From assembly GCA_028284325.1 (NCBI GenBank), contig JANQRX010000010.1, forward strand, positions 124,001 through 188,000: a stretch of 64,000 nt of DNA, in the 5' to 3' direction. The translations under genes and the position numbers were made by a program. Source of the stretch: Bauldia sp. GTDB lineage: Bacteria > Pseudomonadota > Alphaproteobacteria > Rhizobiales > Kaistiaceae. Below, piece after piece: positions 7,892 through 16,210 of the stretch (its first letter is position 1; each line of letters opens with the position of its first letter). The notes under the pieces were generated by a model. The model was not told the DNA's origin and ran no database searches. It saw only the letters and a list, made by a program, of their open reading frames with translations.

Positions 7892-9387
7892 CCGCCGCCC
7901 TCGACGTGGACACGACCCTCGACCCGCCCACCGGCGTCGTGGTCGACGACGATGTCCGGCAAGCGGCCGGTTCGATGCTGTCGGCGCAGGCGCTCGCGCT
8001 GCTCGCATCCCTCCATCGAAGCTTTGATCCCGCGCGACGGGAACTGCTCGCTGTCCGGGAACGCCGCTGGCGCACATGGCGCGACGGCCACCCGCCCGAT
8101 TTTCTGGCGGCCTCGGCCGTTATCCGCGACGATGAGTGGACGGTGGCGCCGATCCCGGACGATCTGCGCGACCGCCGCGTGGAACTCGATCGACCGGCAA
8201 CGGCGGTGACCGGCGACGACGTCCACACCGGTGCGCGGACGCTCGTCGCCAATTTCGCGGCACTGCCGGTCCCGGACTGGCCCGCGATCGTTGCCGGCCA
8301 CGAGGCCGTGCAGGCGACCGCCCGCACCCGAGGCGACACCGACTCGCAGACCGGCGCGCTCGTGGCCTTCACGCCGCGGCCCTGGCCCGCCCGAGAGAAC
8401 CACGTCCGTGTCGATAACGATGTCGTACCGGCCATGCTGTTCGATCTCGCCGTCGCGGCGGTGTCGGGCGTGCGCCACGGCGTGATCAGCGACATCAGGA
8501 ACCACCTCGAAGCGCGTCTGTGGCAGGAAATCCTGAGCCGATGCGAGGCGGAGCTCGGCCTGCCTGCCGACGCCATCGGCGTCACCGTGCGCATCGATAC
8601 GTTTCCGGCTCTGTTCGAGATCGACGAGATCGTCCGCGAACTGCGCGGCCGTGCCGTCGCGCTGCGCTACGAGCCGGATCGGATCGCCCGGTCGCGCGCC
8701 CGGCTGGCGCCGACGCCCGTCGCTGACGAGACCGCCTTCCTGGCGTCCGCCACGGTGCATGTTCTGCGCCACGGCCATCGTCGCGGTCTGCCGGTCATCT
8801 ACGTCCCCGCCGGGGATCAGGCGGTGGCCGGCGACGACGCGGCGGCGCTGACCACATTGTGCGAGGACATCGCCCGTCGCGGTTTCGACGGCGTGGTCGT
8901 GAGCGCGACCGATCTCGTTTCCGCCGCGGTCGAAACCTTCGATCGCCTGATGCCGGTCCAGAACCAGCTCGCTGTCATGCCGGACGGGGAGGCGATCGGC
9001 GCGGAGGGTCTGCTGACCGGTGCGTCCGGCGACGCACCCAAGGGCGATGGCGCGGCCGATCTTACGTCGGTGATCGACGGTCTCGCCGCGATGATCGCGG
9101 ATCGCGATATCGACACGCTTCGGCGCGCGGAGGCGGCCGACGCTGCTCATCGCCTGTGGCGGCGGCATCGAATGTCGGAAGAGGGGGCGGGCGCTTTCGG
9201 CGCCATGCTGGCCGCGGAGATGGCGACCCGTCGACAGAAGCTTGGATCGGCAGATTTCGTTTCGGCCCGGCTCGCCGATGTCGCGACGGTCGTCCGCGCG
9301 ACGACGCTGGCGCCCTCGCCGCCGCCGTCGCTGAGCGACCTTGCCTACGACCTGTTGGTCGAAACCGAAACGCTCACAAAAGAATAG
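7888..9387 (+). CDS. Divergent malate synthase A-like protein, probable pseudoenzyme
   Basis: A 499-residue protein that aligns over most of its length with malate synthase A. The N-terminal part is clear: RRELLAVRERRW, PDFLAASAVIRDDEW and IPDDLRDRRVEL (about 50-100) match the AceB pattern, as do IDTFPALFEIDEIVRELR (236-253) and LWQEILSRCEAELGLP. Malate synthase condenses glyoxylate with acetyl-CoA, the logical next step after glycolate oxidation. By hand alignment to E. coli AceB recalled from memory, Arg166 is Thr162, the Mg ligand Glu250 is Asp237 and the catalytic Asp447 is Arg412; only Asp278 keeps a counterpart (Asp264). The GHDGTW-HP segment is also lost (GFDGVVVSATDL). Catalysis is therefore unlikely; the function is unknown, possibly structural or regulatory. 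Its frame is intact and its ATG overlaps the glcF stop. Confidence 0.75.
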   Translation: MTAALDVDTTLDPPTGVVVDDDVRQAAGSMLSAQALALLASLHRSFDPARRELLAVRERRWRTWRDGHPPDFLAASAVIRDDEWTVAPIPDDLRDRRVELDRPATAVTGDDVHTGARTLVANFAALPVPDWPAIVAGHEAVQATARTRGDTDSQTGALVAFTPRPWPARENHVRVDNDVVPAMLFDLAVAAVSGVRHGVISDIRNHLEARLWQEILSRCEAELGLPADAIGVTVRIDTFPALFEIDEIVRELRGRAVALRYEPDRIARSRARLAPTPVADETAFLASATVHVLRHGHRRGLPVIYVPAGDQAVAGDDAAALTTLCEDIARRGFDGVVVSATDLVSAAVETFDRLMPVQNQLAVMPDGEAIGAEGLLTGASGDAPKGDGAADLTSVIDGLAAMIADRDIDTLRRAEAADAAHRLWRRHRMSEEGAGAFGAMLAAEMATRRQKLGSADFVSARLADVATVVRATTLAPSPPPSLSDLAYDLLVETETLTKE

Positions 9388-9420
9388 GGTCGCCCGCGCG
9401 CCGCACGCGGACGACCCTTT
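9386..9420 (+). terminator. Probable rho-independent terminator of the glc operon
   Basis: The arms 9386-9398 and 9406-9418 pair over 13 positions with one mismatch around a 7-base loop, followed by a short T run (9418-9420). The left arm begins within the stop codon of the malate-synthase-like gene. It lies between this gene and the convergent L,D-transpeptidase gene and could serve either strand, although the T tract favours the plus strand. Confidence 0.65.
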
Positions 9421-9463
9421 CGTCGGCGGCCCGTGAAGACCGCCGCCCCGTCTCGAAAAAGTC

Positions 9464-10147
9464 CTAGAGAACGATGACCTTGGCGCCGACGCGGACCCGG
9501 CTGTAGAGGTCGATCACGTCTTCGTTGCGCATGCGGATGCAGCCCGACGACACCGCCTGGCCGATGGTCCACGGCTGGTTCGATCCGTGGATGCGATAGA
9601 GCGTCGAGCCGAGATAGAGCGCGCGGGCACCGAGCGGATTCTCCGGCCCGCCCTTCATGTGCACCGGCAGGCCCGGCTGGCGCTTGCGCATCGCCGCCGG
9701 CGGGGTCCAGCTCGGCCATTCCGACTTGCGGGTAACGCGGTGGGTGCCGGCCCATTCGAAGCCCGGCCGCCCGACGCCGACGCCATAGCGCATGGCCTGA
9801 CCGTTGCCGAGCACGAGGAACAGGTAGCGGATGCGCGTGTCGACGATGATGGTGCCCTTGGGATGCTTGGTCTCGATCGGAACCAGACGGGGCATGTAGG
9901 CGGGACTGATGCTTCGGCTGCCGGAACTGCGATACCGCGGCTGCTGCTGCGGCGTCCCGGTGCGGGCGAAGACCGAGCGCGCGGGCGTCGCGCGTGTCGT
10001 CCGGGCGGCCGGAGCGACGGAATCGTCGCCGAAAAGCCAGGCGAAGGCGGCGGTCGGCGAACCGAAATGACCGGGCGCGGTGGCTTCGGCGGTAGCGAAG
10101 GAGGTGGATGCCACGAGGGCGGCGAGGAGTGACAGAACGCGGAACAT
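9464..10147 (-). CDS. L,D-transpeptidase (YkuD / ErfK-YbiS family), exported
   Basis: A 227-residue secreted protein. It starts with a Sec signal peptide (hydrophobic residues 3-20, ending ATA-E), then a Ser/Arg-rich low-complexity spacer, then a YkuD catalytic domain. The active-site motif is complete: IHGSNQPWTIGQAVSSGCIRM contains the HGS and SxGC(I)R elements with the nucleophilic cysteine. Such enzymes form 3-3 peptidoglycan cross-links or attach lipoproteins to peptidoglycan in the periplasm. It is a single gene on the minus strand, convergent with the glc operon and divergent from tag. Its exact reaction (cross-linking or anchoring) cannot be told. Confidence 0.92.
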   Translation of the reverse strand: MFRVLSLLAALVASTSFATAEATAPGHFGSPTAAFAWLFGDDSVAPAARTTRATPARSVFARTGTPQQQPRYRSSGSRSISPAYMPRLVPIETKHPKGTIIVDTRIRYLFLVLGNGQAMRYGVGVGRPGFEWAGTHRVTRKSEWPSWTPPAAMRKRQPGLPVHMKGGPENPLGARALYLGSTLYRIHGSNQPWTIGQAVSSGCIRMRNEDVIDLYSRVRVGAKVIVL

Positions 10148-10338
10148 AACTCGACAACTCGCTTGGATGGTGACCGTCCGTTCACGATACCGGCGCCCGC
10201 GGAGTCGTCGGTTAACGGGACCTTGCGACCGTCGTCGATGGCTAACAAACGGTTACGCCGATGGCAGGAGCGGCGCCCGCGGGCCTTGCGCGGCGCGTGC
10301 GGCGTGCCATTGTCGGCGCGACGACGTGGGAGGGCTCC
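10148..10338. promoter_or_regulatory. Divergent intergenic region between L,D-transpeptidase and tag
   Basis: This 191-base gap should hold promoters for both flanking genes. It has a GTTAAC at about 10210 and a GCTAACAAACGGTTAC stretch near 10240, both AT-richer than the surroundings, but no convincing -35/-10 pair. The only clear signal is GGGAGGG at 10328-10334, a good ribosome binding site for the GTG at 10339; it decides the start of tag. Confidence 0.35.
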
Positions 10339-10974
10339 GTGGAAGACGAAAGCGGTCTCATTACCGGCGACGACGGCCGGGCGCGATGCTTCTGGCAGGG
10401 CGGCGCACCGGAATACGCCGACTACCACGATCGCGAGTGGGGCTACCCGGTCGACGACGACACGCGCCTGTTCGAGAAGATTTGCCTAGAGGGATTTCAG
10501 TCCGGCCTGTCGTGGCTCACCATCCTGCGCAAGCGCGACAACTTCCGGAGCGCCTTCGCCGGCTTCGATATCCCCTCCGTCGCCGCCTTCGGCGACAGCG
10601 ACGTCGAGCGACTGGTGCAGGACAAGGGCATTGTGCGCCATCGCGGCAAGATCGAATCGACGATCAACAATGCCCGCCGCGCGCTCGACCTGATCGAGGA
10701 GAAGGGCTCGCTCGCCGCCTATGTCTGGAGCTTCGAGCCCGATCCGGCCAGCCGTCCCGCGCACCTCGACTGGGCGATGCTGCGGACCATGGCCAAGACG
10801 CCGGAATCGATCGCGCTGTCCAAGGACCTGAAGAAGCGCGGCTGGTCGTTTGTCGGCCCGACGACGGTCTATGCCTTCATGCAGGCGATGGGTCTGGTCA
10901 ACGACCACCTCGACGGCTGCTTCTGCCGCGCCCAAGCCGCGAAGGCGCGGGCCGCTTTCGCGCTGCCGCACTGA
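10339..10974 (+). CDS. tag: DNA-3-methyladenine glycosylase I
   Basis: A 211-residue Tag protein of the helix-hairpin-helix superfamily, which excises 3-methyladenine from alkylated DNA. Strong matches to E. coli Tag include [53 protein letters not shown] and NDHLDGCFC; the N-terminal cysteine in RCFW, the histidine in YHD and the His/Cys in NDHLDGC are the expected zinc ligands. The frame is open further upstream to an ATG at 10261, but the GTG at 10339 has a GGGAGGG ribosome binding site and fits the family length. Its 3' end overlaps the convergent hisG by 77 bases. Confidence 0.95.
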   Translation: MEDESGLITGDDGRARCFWQGGAPEYADYHDREWGYPVDDDTRLFEKICLEGFQSGLSWLTILRKRDNFRSAFAGFDIPSVAAFGDSDVERLVQDKGIVRHRGKIESTINNARRALDLIEEKGSLAAYVWSFEPDPASRPAHLDWAMLRTMAKTPESIALSKDLKKRGWSFVGPTTVYAFMQAMGLVNDHLDGCFCRAQAAKARAAFALPH

Positions 10975-11707
10975 AGCCCGCGCGCTGCGCCAGCCGCGGA
11001 AAGATCCCGGCCTCGCCGAGTCGGGCGGTGAGCTTGCGTAGCGCCCGCTGCTCGCTCGTGCCCCAGTCGGCGGCGAGGCTCATGGCGAGATAGGCCTGCG
11101 ACTGCAGGATCACCCCGTCGTCGAGGATGCGCAGGCCGTTGGCGCGCAGGGTCGAGCCGGTCGACGTGATGTCGACGATCAGATCGGCCGCGCCGGTGGC
11201 GGGCGCACCCTCCGTCGCCCCGAGGCTCTCCACGATCCGGTAGTCGGCGATGCCGTGCCGGGCGAAGAAGCGGCGGGTGGTGTTGATGTATTTGGTCGCC
11301 ACCGTCAGGCGCCGGCCGTGGCGGGGCCGGAACGCGCCGGCCACGTCGTCGAGGTCCTCCATCGTGTCGACGTCGATCCAGGCGTCGGGCACGGCGACCA
11401 CGACGTCGCAAAACCCGAAGCCCATCGGCGCGACCAGCTCCACGCGCGAGGTCCAGTCCGACACGGTTTCCTCGATCTGGTCCCGTCCGGTTACGCCGAG
11501 ATGGACGGCGCCGAGGCCGATCTCGCGGGCGATTTCCGGCGCCGACAGAAACGCCACGTCGATGCCGGCGAGGTTGGCGATCCGGCCGCGATAGCTGCGC
11601 GAGCCGCCGGTCGCGGCGATCTCCAGGCCGGCCGATTCCAGAAACCTGCTGGCCTCCTCCTTGAGGCGGCCCTTGGACGGGATGGCGAGGGTCAGGGGCG
11701 CGGTCAT
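10898..11707 (-). CDS. hisG: ATP phosphoribosyltransferase, short form
   Basis: The catalytic subunit of the first step of histidine biosynthesis, joining ATP and PRPP. Short-form HisG lacks the regulatory ACT domain and requires HisZ, encoded directly upstream. Marks are LAIPSKGRL at the N terminus, [26 protein letters not shown], and the PRPP loop [17 protein letters not shown] (about 176-192). It is 269 residues, about 35-45 longer than usual short forms; the surplus is a basic, low-complexity tail whose last 25 codons run antisense through the end of tag. The ATG overlaps the hisZ TGA. The core assignment is firm, the tail is odd. Confidence 0.93.
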   Translation of the reverse strand: MTAPLTLAIPSKGRLKEEASRFLESAGLEIAATGGSRSYRGRIANLAGIDVAFLSAPEIAREIGLGAVHLGVTGRDQIEETVSDWTSRVELVAPMGFGFCDVVVAVPDAWIDVDTMEDLDDVAGAFRPRHGRRLTVATKYINTTRRFFARHGIADYRIVESLGATEGAPATGAADLIVDITSTGSTLRANGLRILDDGVILQSQAYLAMSLAADWGTSEQRALRKLTARLGEAGIFPRLAQRAGFSAAARKRPAPSRLGRGRSSRRGGR

Positions 11708-12783
11708 TCGACCACCCCCGTCCGCTCCAGCCAGATGGCGAAGCCGATCGCCGGCACGGCCCGCTCGGCGCCCAGCATCGACATCAGCCGGTCGTAGCGG
11801 CCGCCGCCGATCACCGGCTGCCGGCCGGAGCCCGGTCCGTGCACCTCGAAGCCGAAGCCGGTGTAGTAGTCCAGCCGGCGGCCGAAACCCGCGGCGAACG
11901 TCAAGGTGTCGACGGGCAGGTCCTTGGCCGCGAACGCCTCGATCCGCTTCTCGAACCTGTCGACGGCGGTGGTGATGTCGAGCCGGTGGCGGCGGGCAAG
12001 CGCGCGCATCTCGGAGAGGGCGTCCGTCGGGGCCGCCCGGATCGCGAGATAACGGTCGAGCACCGTCGCCGCGCGGGCGCCGATACCGCGGCGCAGCGCC
12101 GACTTCTCCAGGAAACGCCCGGCGATCTCGTCGGCCTGGCGCCCCTGCACCGTGCCGAGACCGCTGACGTCGAGCATGTCCTGTGCGGTGCGGCGGACCT
12201 TGGCCCGTCCCGCCCCGCGCAGGTCGCGACGATTGTGCCCCTTCGCGCCCGTCCGCGCCCGCGCGAGCGCATCCGTGAGTCGTACCTGGTCCCCGAAGAT
12301 GCGCGCGAGACGCTTGCGCCACGGCGCCGACAGGTCGAGCGCGGCGAGCAGGGCGTGGAAGGGGGCCGAGTCGCCGATGGTCACGCGCCGACGTTTGACG
12401 CTCACGCAGGCCGCCGCCTGCAGGGCCAGCGCCAGGACGTCGGCGTCCGCGGCCAGCCGGTCGGCACGGCCGAGCGACTCCACGCCGGCCTGCAGGAACT
12501 CGCCCGGCACGGCGCCGCGCTGCCGGAAGACCGGGCCGAGATAGGCGTAGTCGGCCCGGCGCTGCGGCGCGCCGCGGGTCAGGTGGCGCAGGCAGACCGG
12601 GATCGTGTAGTCAGGCCTGAGCGCGAGCTCGTTGCCGTCGACGTCGCTGGTGAGATAAAGGCGGCGGCGGAGGTCCTCGCCGGCCAGATCGACGAACACC
12701 CCGGCGTCGTGGATGATCGCCGGCTCAACGAAGTCGTACCCGGCCTCGGCAAGAAGTGCGCGCAGCGGCGCGTAGTCAGGCAT
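11704..12783 (-). CDS. hisZ: ATP phosphoribosyltransferase regulatory subunit HisZ
   Basis: A 359-residue paralogue of histidyl-tRNA synthetase that lacks aminoacylation function and forms an octamer with short HisG to give active, histidine-sensitive ATP phosphoribosyltransferase. It keeps the class II core: [32 protein letters not shown], the [21 protein letters not shown] block and [14 protein letters not shown]. The C-terminal anticodon-binding domain of HisS is missing. The ATG at 12783 overlaps the end of hisS by 8 bases, and the stop overlaps hisG, forming hisS-hisZ-hisG as in other alphaproteobacteria. Confidence 0.93.
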   Translation of the reverse strand: MPDYAPLRALLAEAGYDFVEPAIIHDAGVFVDLAGEDLRRRLYLTSDVDGNELALRPDYTIPVCLRHLTRGAPQRRADYAYLGPVFRQRGAVPGEFLQAGVESLGRADRLAADADVLALALQAAACVSVKRRRVTIGDSAPFHALLAALDLSAPWRKRLARIFGDQVRLTDALARARTGAKGHNRRDLRGAGRAKVRRTAQDMLDVSGLGTVQGRQADEIAGRFLEKSALRRGIGARAATVLDRYLAIRAAPTDALSEMRALARRHRLDITTAVDRFEKRIEAFAAKDLPVDTLTFAAGFGRRLDYYTGFGFEVHGPGSGRQPVIGGGRYDRLMSMLGAERAVPAIGFAIWLERTGVVE

Positions 12784-14218
12784 TGTCGGGCTCGAGCGCT
12801 TGGCGCACGGCGCTGACAAGGTCCGCCTCCGGCACCTCGAACTGGCCCGGCCGCTCCTCGCGCCATTGCACGTTGTCGGCGATGCCTTCCGCGAGACGCT
12901 TGCCGAGCGCCAGGTCCTTGATCTGGACCACGCCGCGGGCCTGTTCGTCGTCGCCCTGGATCACCGCCAGCGGTGCGGCGCGCCGGTCGGCGTACTTCAT
13001 CTGCGCCTTCATGCCGGCATCGCCCACATAGAGTTCGGCCCGGATGCCGTCGCCACGGAGCTTCGCCACCATGGCCTGGTAGCGCGGCAGGTTGGTGCGG
13101 TCGAGCACCATGACCACGACCGGGCCGCGCTGACGATCGGTTGCATCGAGCCCCAGCGCCGTCCGTGCGGCCGCGAGACGCGAGACGCCGACGGAGACGC
13201 CGGTCGCCGGAATGCTCTCGTTGAGGAAGCGCCCGACCAGACCGTCGTAACGGCCGCCGCCGCCGACGGAACCGAACACCACCGGTTCGCCCTTCTCGTT
13301 GGGGATTTCGGCGGTGAGTTCCGCCTCGAACACGGCGCCGGTGTAGTATTCCAGCCCGCGCACCACCGACGGATCGATGGCGATGCGTTGCTCGTCATAG
13401 CCGGCCGAGCGCACGATGTCGGCGATCGCGGTAAGCTCCTCGCCCGCCGCGCCGTCGTTGCCGGAGCCGCTTGTCCCGGTCAGGGCATCGAGAACGATCC
13501 GGCGCTGGCCTTCGTCGAGCCCCGCGCCGCGGGTAACGTCGCCACTGTCGTCGGTACGACCCTCGCCGAGCAGGGCCTCGACGCCGTCGAGCCCGAGCCG
13601 GTCGAGCTTGTCGATGGCCCTGAGCACCGTCAGCCGCGTGCTCTGACTTTCGTCGCCGCCGAGGCCGGCATCGTCCATGACGGCGTCGAGCACCTTGCGC
13701 GAGTTAACCTTGACCCGGTAGTCGCCGCGCTCGAAGCCGAGCGCCTCCATGGTGTCGGCGAGCAGCATGCACATCTCGGCATCCGCGGCCGGGCCGGCGG
13801 CGCCGACCGTGTCGGCGTCGAATTGCAGGAACTGGCGGAAGCGGCCGGGGCCGGGCTTCTCGTTGCGAAATACCCATCCCGCCCGATAGCTGCGGTAGGG
13901 GCGGGGCAGGGACTGGAGGTTCTGCGCCACATAGCGCGCCAGCGGCGCGGTCAGGTCGTAGCGCAAGGACAGCCATTGTTCGTCGTCGTCACGGAACGAG
14001 AACACGCCCTCGTTGGGCCGGTCCTGATCGGGCAGGAACCTGCCGAGCGCGTCGGTGTATTCGATGAGCGGCGTCTCCACCGCGTCGAAGCCGTAGAGCT
14101 CGAACACGTCGCGGATCGTCGCCATCAGCGCGTTGGTCGTGTGCAGATCGGACGCGGGGCGATCGGCGAAGCCGCGCGGCAATCGGGCTTTGAGTCGGTT
14201 GGTCTTGCCGGCGGACAT
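12776..14218 (-). CDS. hisS: Histidyl-tRNA synthetase
   Basis: A 480-residue class II synthetase that charges tRNA-His. Motif 2 ([20 protein letters not shown]), the histidine A loop ([14 protein letters not shown]) and motif 3 ([15 protein letters not shown]) are present, followed by the C-terminal anticodon-binding domain with [19 protein letters not shown]. It belongs to the longer alphaproteobacterial type, with an insert between motif 2 and the HisA loop containing [25 protein letters not shown] helices. The start ATG at 14218 gives [17 protein letters not shown]; the open frame extends upstream without support. It heads the hisS-hisZ-hisG operon. Confidence 0.95.
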   Translation of the reverse strand: MSAGKTNRLKARLPRGFADRPASDLHTTNALMATIRDVFELYGFDAVETPLIEYTDALGRFLPDQDRPNEGVFSFRDDDEQWLSLRYDLTAPLARYVAQNLQSLPRPYRSYRAGWVFRNEKPGPGRFRQFLQFDADTVGAAGPAADAEMCMLLADTMEALGFERGDYRVKVNSRKVLDAVMDDAGLGGDESQSTRLTVLRAIDKLDRLGLDGVEALLGEGRTDDSGDVTRGAGLDEGQRRIVLDALTGTSGSGNDGAAGEELTAIADIVRSAGYDEQRIAIDPSVVRGLEYYTGAVFEAELTAEIPNEKGEPVVFGSVGGGGRYDGLVGRFLNESIPATGVSVGVSRLAAARTALGLDATDRQRGPVVVMVLDRTNLPRYQAMVAKLRGDGIRAELYVGDAGMKAQMKYADRRAAPLAVIQGDDEQARGVVQIKDLALGKRLAEGIADNVQWREERPGQFEVPEADLVSAVRQALEPDNA

Positions 14219-14288
14219 GACGCGGGTGGCCGTTGAGGACAGGGAGTTTCGCGGGCGCCGACGGGCGGCGCGCTTCAGGGTGCGGTTC

Positions 14289-14708
14289 CTAGCCCATAGG
14301 TCGGGGACCGGCAAGGCTCCCGGCCCCCGTCCGACGGCGCAAGCCGTCGATGGAGAAGCGTCCCGCGCCGGTGACCACGACGAACAGGAAGCCGCCGGCG
14401 ATGGCGGCGTTCTTGCCGAAATGGACGATCTGATCCGCGTCGCCGAAGTCGAGGTGGAAGATCAGGGCCGTCACCACGCTGTAGCCGGCGAGCGCCGCCG
14501 CCGCGACGCGGGTCCCGAGGCCGACGGCCACCGCAACCCCGCCGACGGCCTGCACCAGAACGGCAAGCGGCATGAGAGCGCCGGGCACCCCGAACGCCTC
14601 CATGAAGGCTATCGTTGTGGTGGGATGGGTGGCGATCCACCACGACTCCCATACGAACAGGCCGGCCATCAGCAGGCGCCCGGCAAGCAAGGTAAGGTCC
14701 CGCAGCAT
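14289..14708 (-). CDS. DoxX family membrane protein
   Basis: A 139-residue integral membrane protein with about four hydrophobic segments and the DoxX layout: [13 protein letters not shown] at the N terminus, a [24 protein letters not shown] helix pair, then [27 protein letters not shown], matching the family pattern FxKNLAIAGGLLLL-GxG-SID. DoxX-like proteins are linked to quinol oxidation or oxidative stress, but most have no known biochemical role. The frame opens further upstream; I use the ATG at 14708 because it gives the normal family N terminus. The gene is monocistronic and divergent from the crystallin gene. Confidence 0.85.
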   Translation of the reverse strand: MLRDLTLLAGRLLMAGLFVWESWWIATHPTTTIAFMEAFGVPGALMPLAVLVQAVGGVAVAVGLGTRVAAAALAGYSVVTALIFHLDFGDADQIVHFGKNAAIAGGFLFVVVTGAGRFSIDGLRRRTGAGSLAGPRPMG

Positions 14709-14841
14709 GTGTCCGCGTCTCCGATCTCCGGCCCGCCGCAAATCGGCGTTGCCAGACGCCCCAACCCTATTGAATAGTGGGACGGGGGCCGGAAAGAGCA
14801 ACGATCGGACCACGACCAACCGGCGTGACGGGAGCAACACA

Positions 14842-16125
14842 GTGATTCAGTACACTCGAACCATGGCCGCAGTGTCGGTGACACTGGCGGCGCTCGGTCT
14901 GCTTGCCATGGGCTTGTTGGGCAGTCCGCCGGCGCACGCCCAGGGCGCGGATGTCGTCTGCCTCTACAACGATCCGAACTTCCGCGGCACGCGCACCTGC
15001 GTCGACGGCGAGGTGAGCCGCAACCGCCTGCGCGCCAACCGCGACAACGCCATCTCGTCGCTTCAGATCGACGAGGGCTGGGGTCTGAGGGTTTGCGAGG
15101 AGCGCAACTTCGGCGGCTGGTGTCGCCATTTCGCGGGCGACATTCGCCGCTTGCGGGCGAGCAACAACGCGATTTCCTCGTTCGAGGTCTATCGCGTGCT
15201 CACCCGGGATCCGGCCCCGCCACCGCCACCTCCACCGCCCGCATCCGGCGTGGTCTGCCTGTTCGAGGATCACCACTATGGCGGCGACAGCATCTGCGTC
15301 GACGGGCCGACCGAGATCGCCCGGCTCCAGCCCTGGGACAACGACATCATCTCGTCCTTCAAGGTGCAGCCCGGCTGGCATCTCACCGTGTGCCGCGACC
15401 GCAACTACGGCGGCTGGTGCCGCGAGTTCACCGCCGACGAGCCGCGACTTCGCGCCAGCAACGACGCCATCTCGTCGTTCAAGGTCCGGCGCGTGGTGAT
15501 CGAGCCGCCGCGCGAGCGCGTGGCGTGCCTGTACACCCACGCCGATTTCGGCGGCCTTGCGGTGTGCTCCGAAGAGGCCACGACGATCTCCAACCTCGGC
15601 CCGCGGATCAACGACCGGATCTCCTCGGTCCGGCTGGCGCCGGGCTGGTCGATCATCATCTGCACCGATGCCAACATGCGCGGCCGCTGCGCCCGTCTCG
15701 ACGAGGACTGGGCGCGCTTCGGTCCGGGGTTCAACGACGGGGTGTCGTCCTACCAGGTCTTTGAGACCGCGGCGGCACCGCCCGGTGGCGGCGGCGGTGG
15801 CGGGATCATCGTTCCCGGCGACGGCGGCCCGGTCGTGAACCTCCCGGGCATCATCGGTGCGATCGCCGGCGAGGCGTGCCTGTACGAGCACGCCGGCTTC
15901 CGTGGCGCCAGCGTCTGCGCCCGCGCCGGTACCGAGCAGCGCAACATGCCGCCCAGCCAGAACAATCAGGTCTCGTCGCTGCGGATACCGGACGGGCTGC
16001 TGGTCCTGGCCTGCGACCAGCCGAACTTCGGCGGTCGCTGCGAGCGCTACACGGCCGACATCCCGTTCGTCGGCCCGGGATTCAACGACCGCATCTCCTC
16101 CTACCGGGTGATGCCCAACCTGTAG
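14842..16125 (+). CDS. Secreted four-domain beta/gamma-crystallin protein
   Basis: A 427-residue exported protein: signal peptide (residues 1-33, ending AHA-Q), then four beta/gamma-crystallin domains, each of two Greek-key motifs. All eight Greek keys carry the canonical Ca-binding signature N/D-N/D-x-x-S-S: DNAISS 68, NNAISS 108, NDIISS 167, NDAISS 207, NDRISS 257, NDGVSS 298, NNQVSS 374, NDRISS 415. Each domain has four cysteines at identical spacing 13/32/9 (40-53-85-94, 139-152-184-193, 229-242-274-283, 346-359-391-400). A polyproline linker (124-133) joins domains 1 and 2 and a glycine-rich linker (315-321) precedes domain 4. The GTG start has GGGAG 6-10 bases upstream. Ca binding and stabilisation of an envelope or extracellular structure is inferred; the role is unknown. 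Confidence 0.88.
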   Translation: MIQYTRTMAAVSVTLAALGLLAMGLLGSPPAHAQGADVVCLYNDPNFRGTRTCVDGEVSRNRLRANRDNAISSLQIDEGWGLRVCEERNFGGWCRHFAGDIRRLRASNNAISSFEVYRVLTRDPAPPPPPPPPASGVVCLFEDHHYGGDSICVDGPTEIARLQPWDNDIISSFKVQPGWHLTVCRDRNYGGWCREFTADEPRLRASNDAISSFKVRRVVIEPPRERVACLYTHADFGGLAVCSEEATTISNLGPRINDRISSVRLAPGWSIIICTDANMRGRCARLDEDWARFGPGFNDGVSSYQVFETAAAPPGGGGGGGIIVPGDGGPVVNLPGIIGAIAGEACLYEHAGFRGASVCARAGTEQRNMPPSQNNQVSSLRIPDGLLVLACDQPNFGGRCERYTADIPFVGPGFNDRISSYRVMPNL

Positions 16126-16168
16126 AATCAAAACACTTGGGCTCGCGACCTGACGCGGGCCACAAACG

Positions 16169-16194
16169 AAAAGGCCGCCCGGAGGCGGCCTTTT
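16169..16194. terminator. Bidirectional rho-independent terminator
   Basis: A perfect 11-base-pair hairpin with loop CGGA: arm 16169-16179 begins with four A and arm 16184-16194 ends with four T, so it reads as a terminator on both strands. It sits midway between the convergent crystallin and VCBS genes. An identical 26-base hairpin follows groEL at 17982-18007. Confidence 0.9.
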
Positions 16195-16210
16195 CCCGTG
16201 CTCGACCGCT

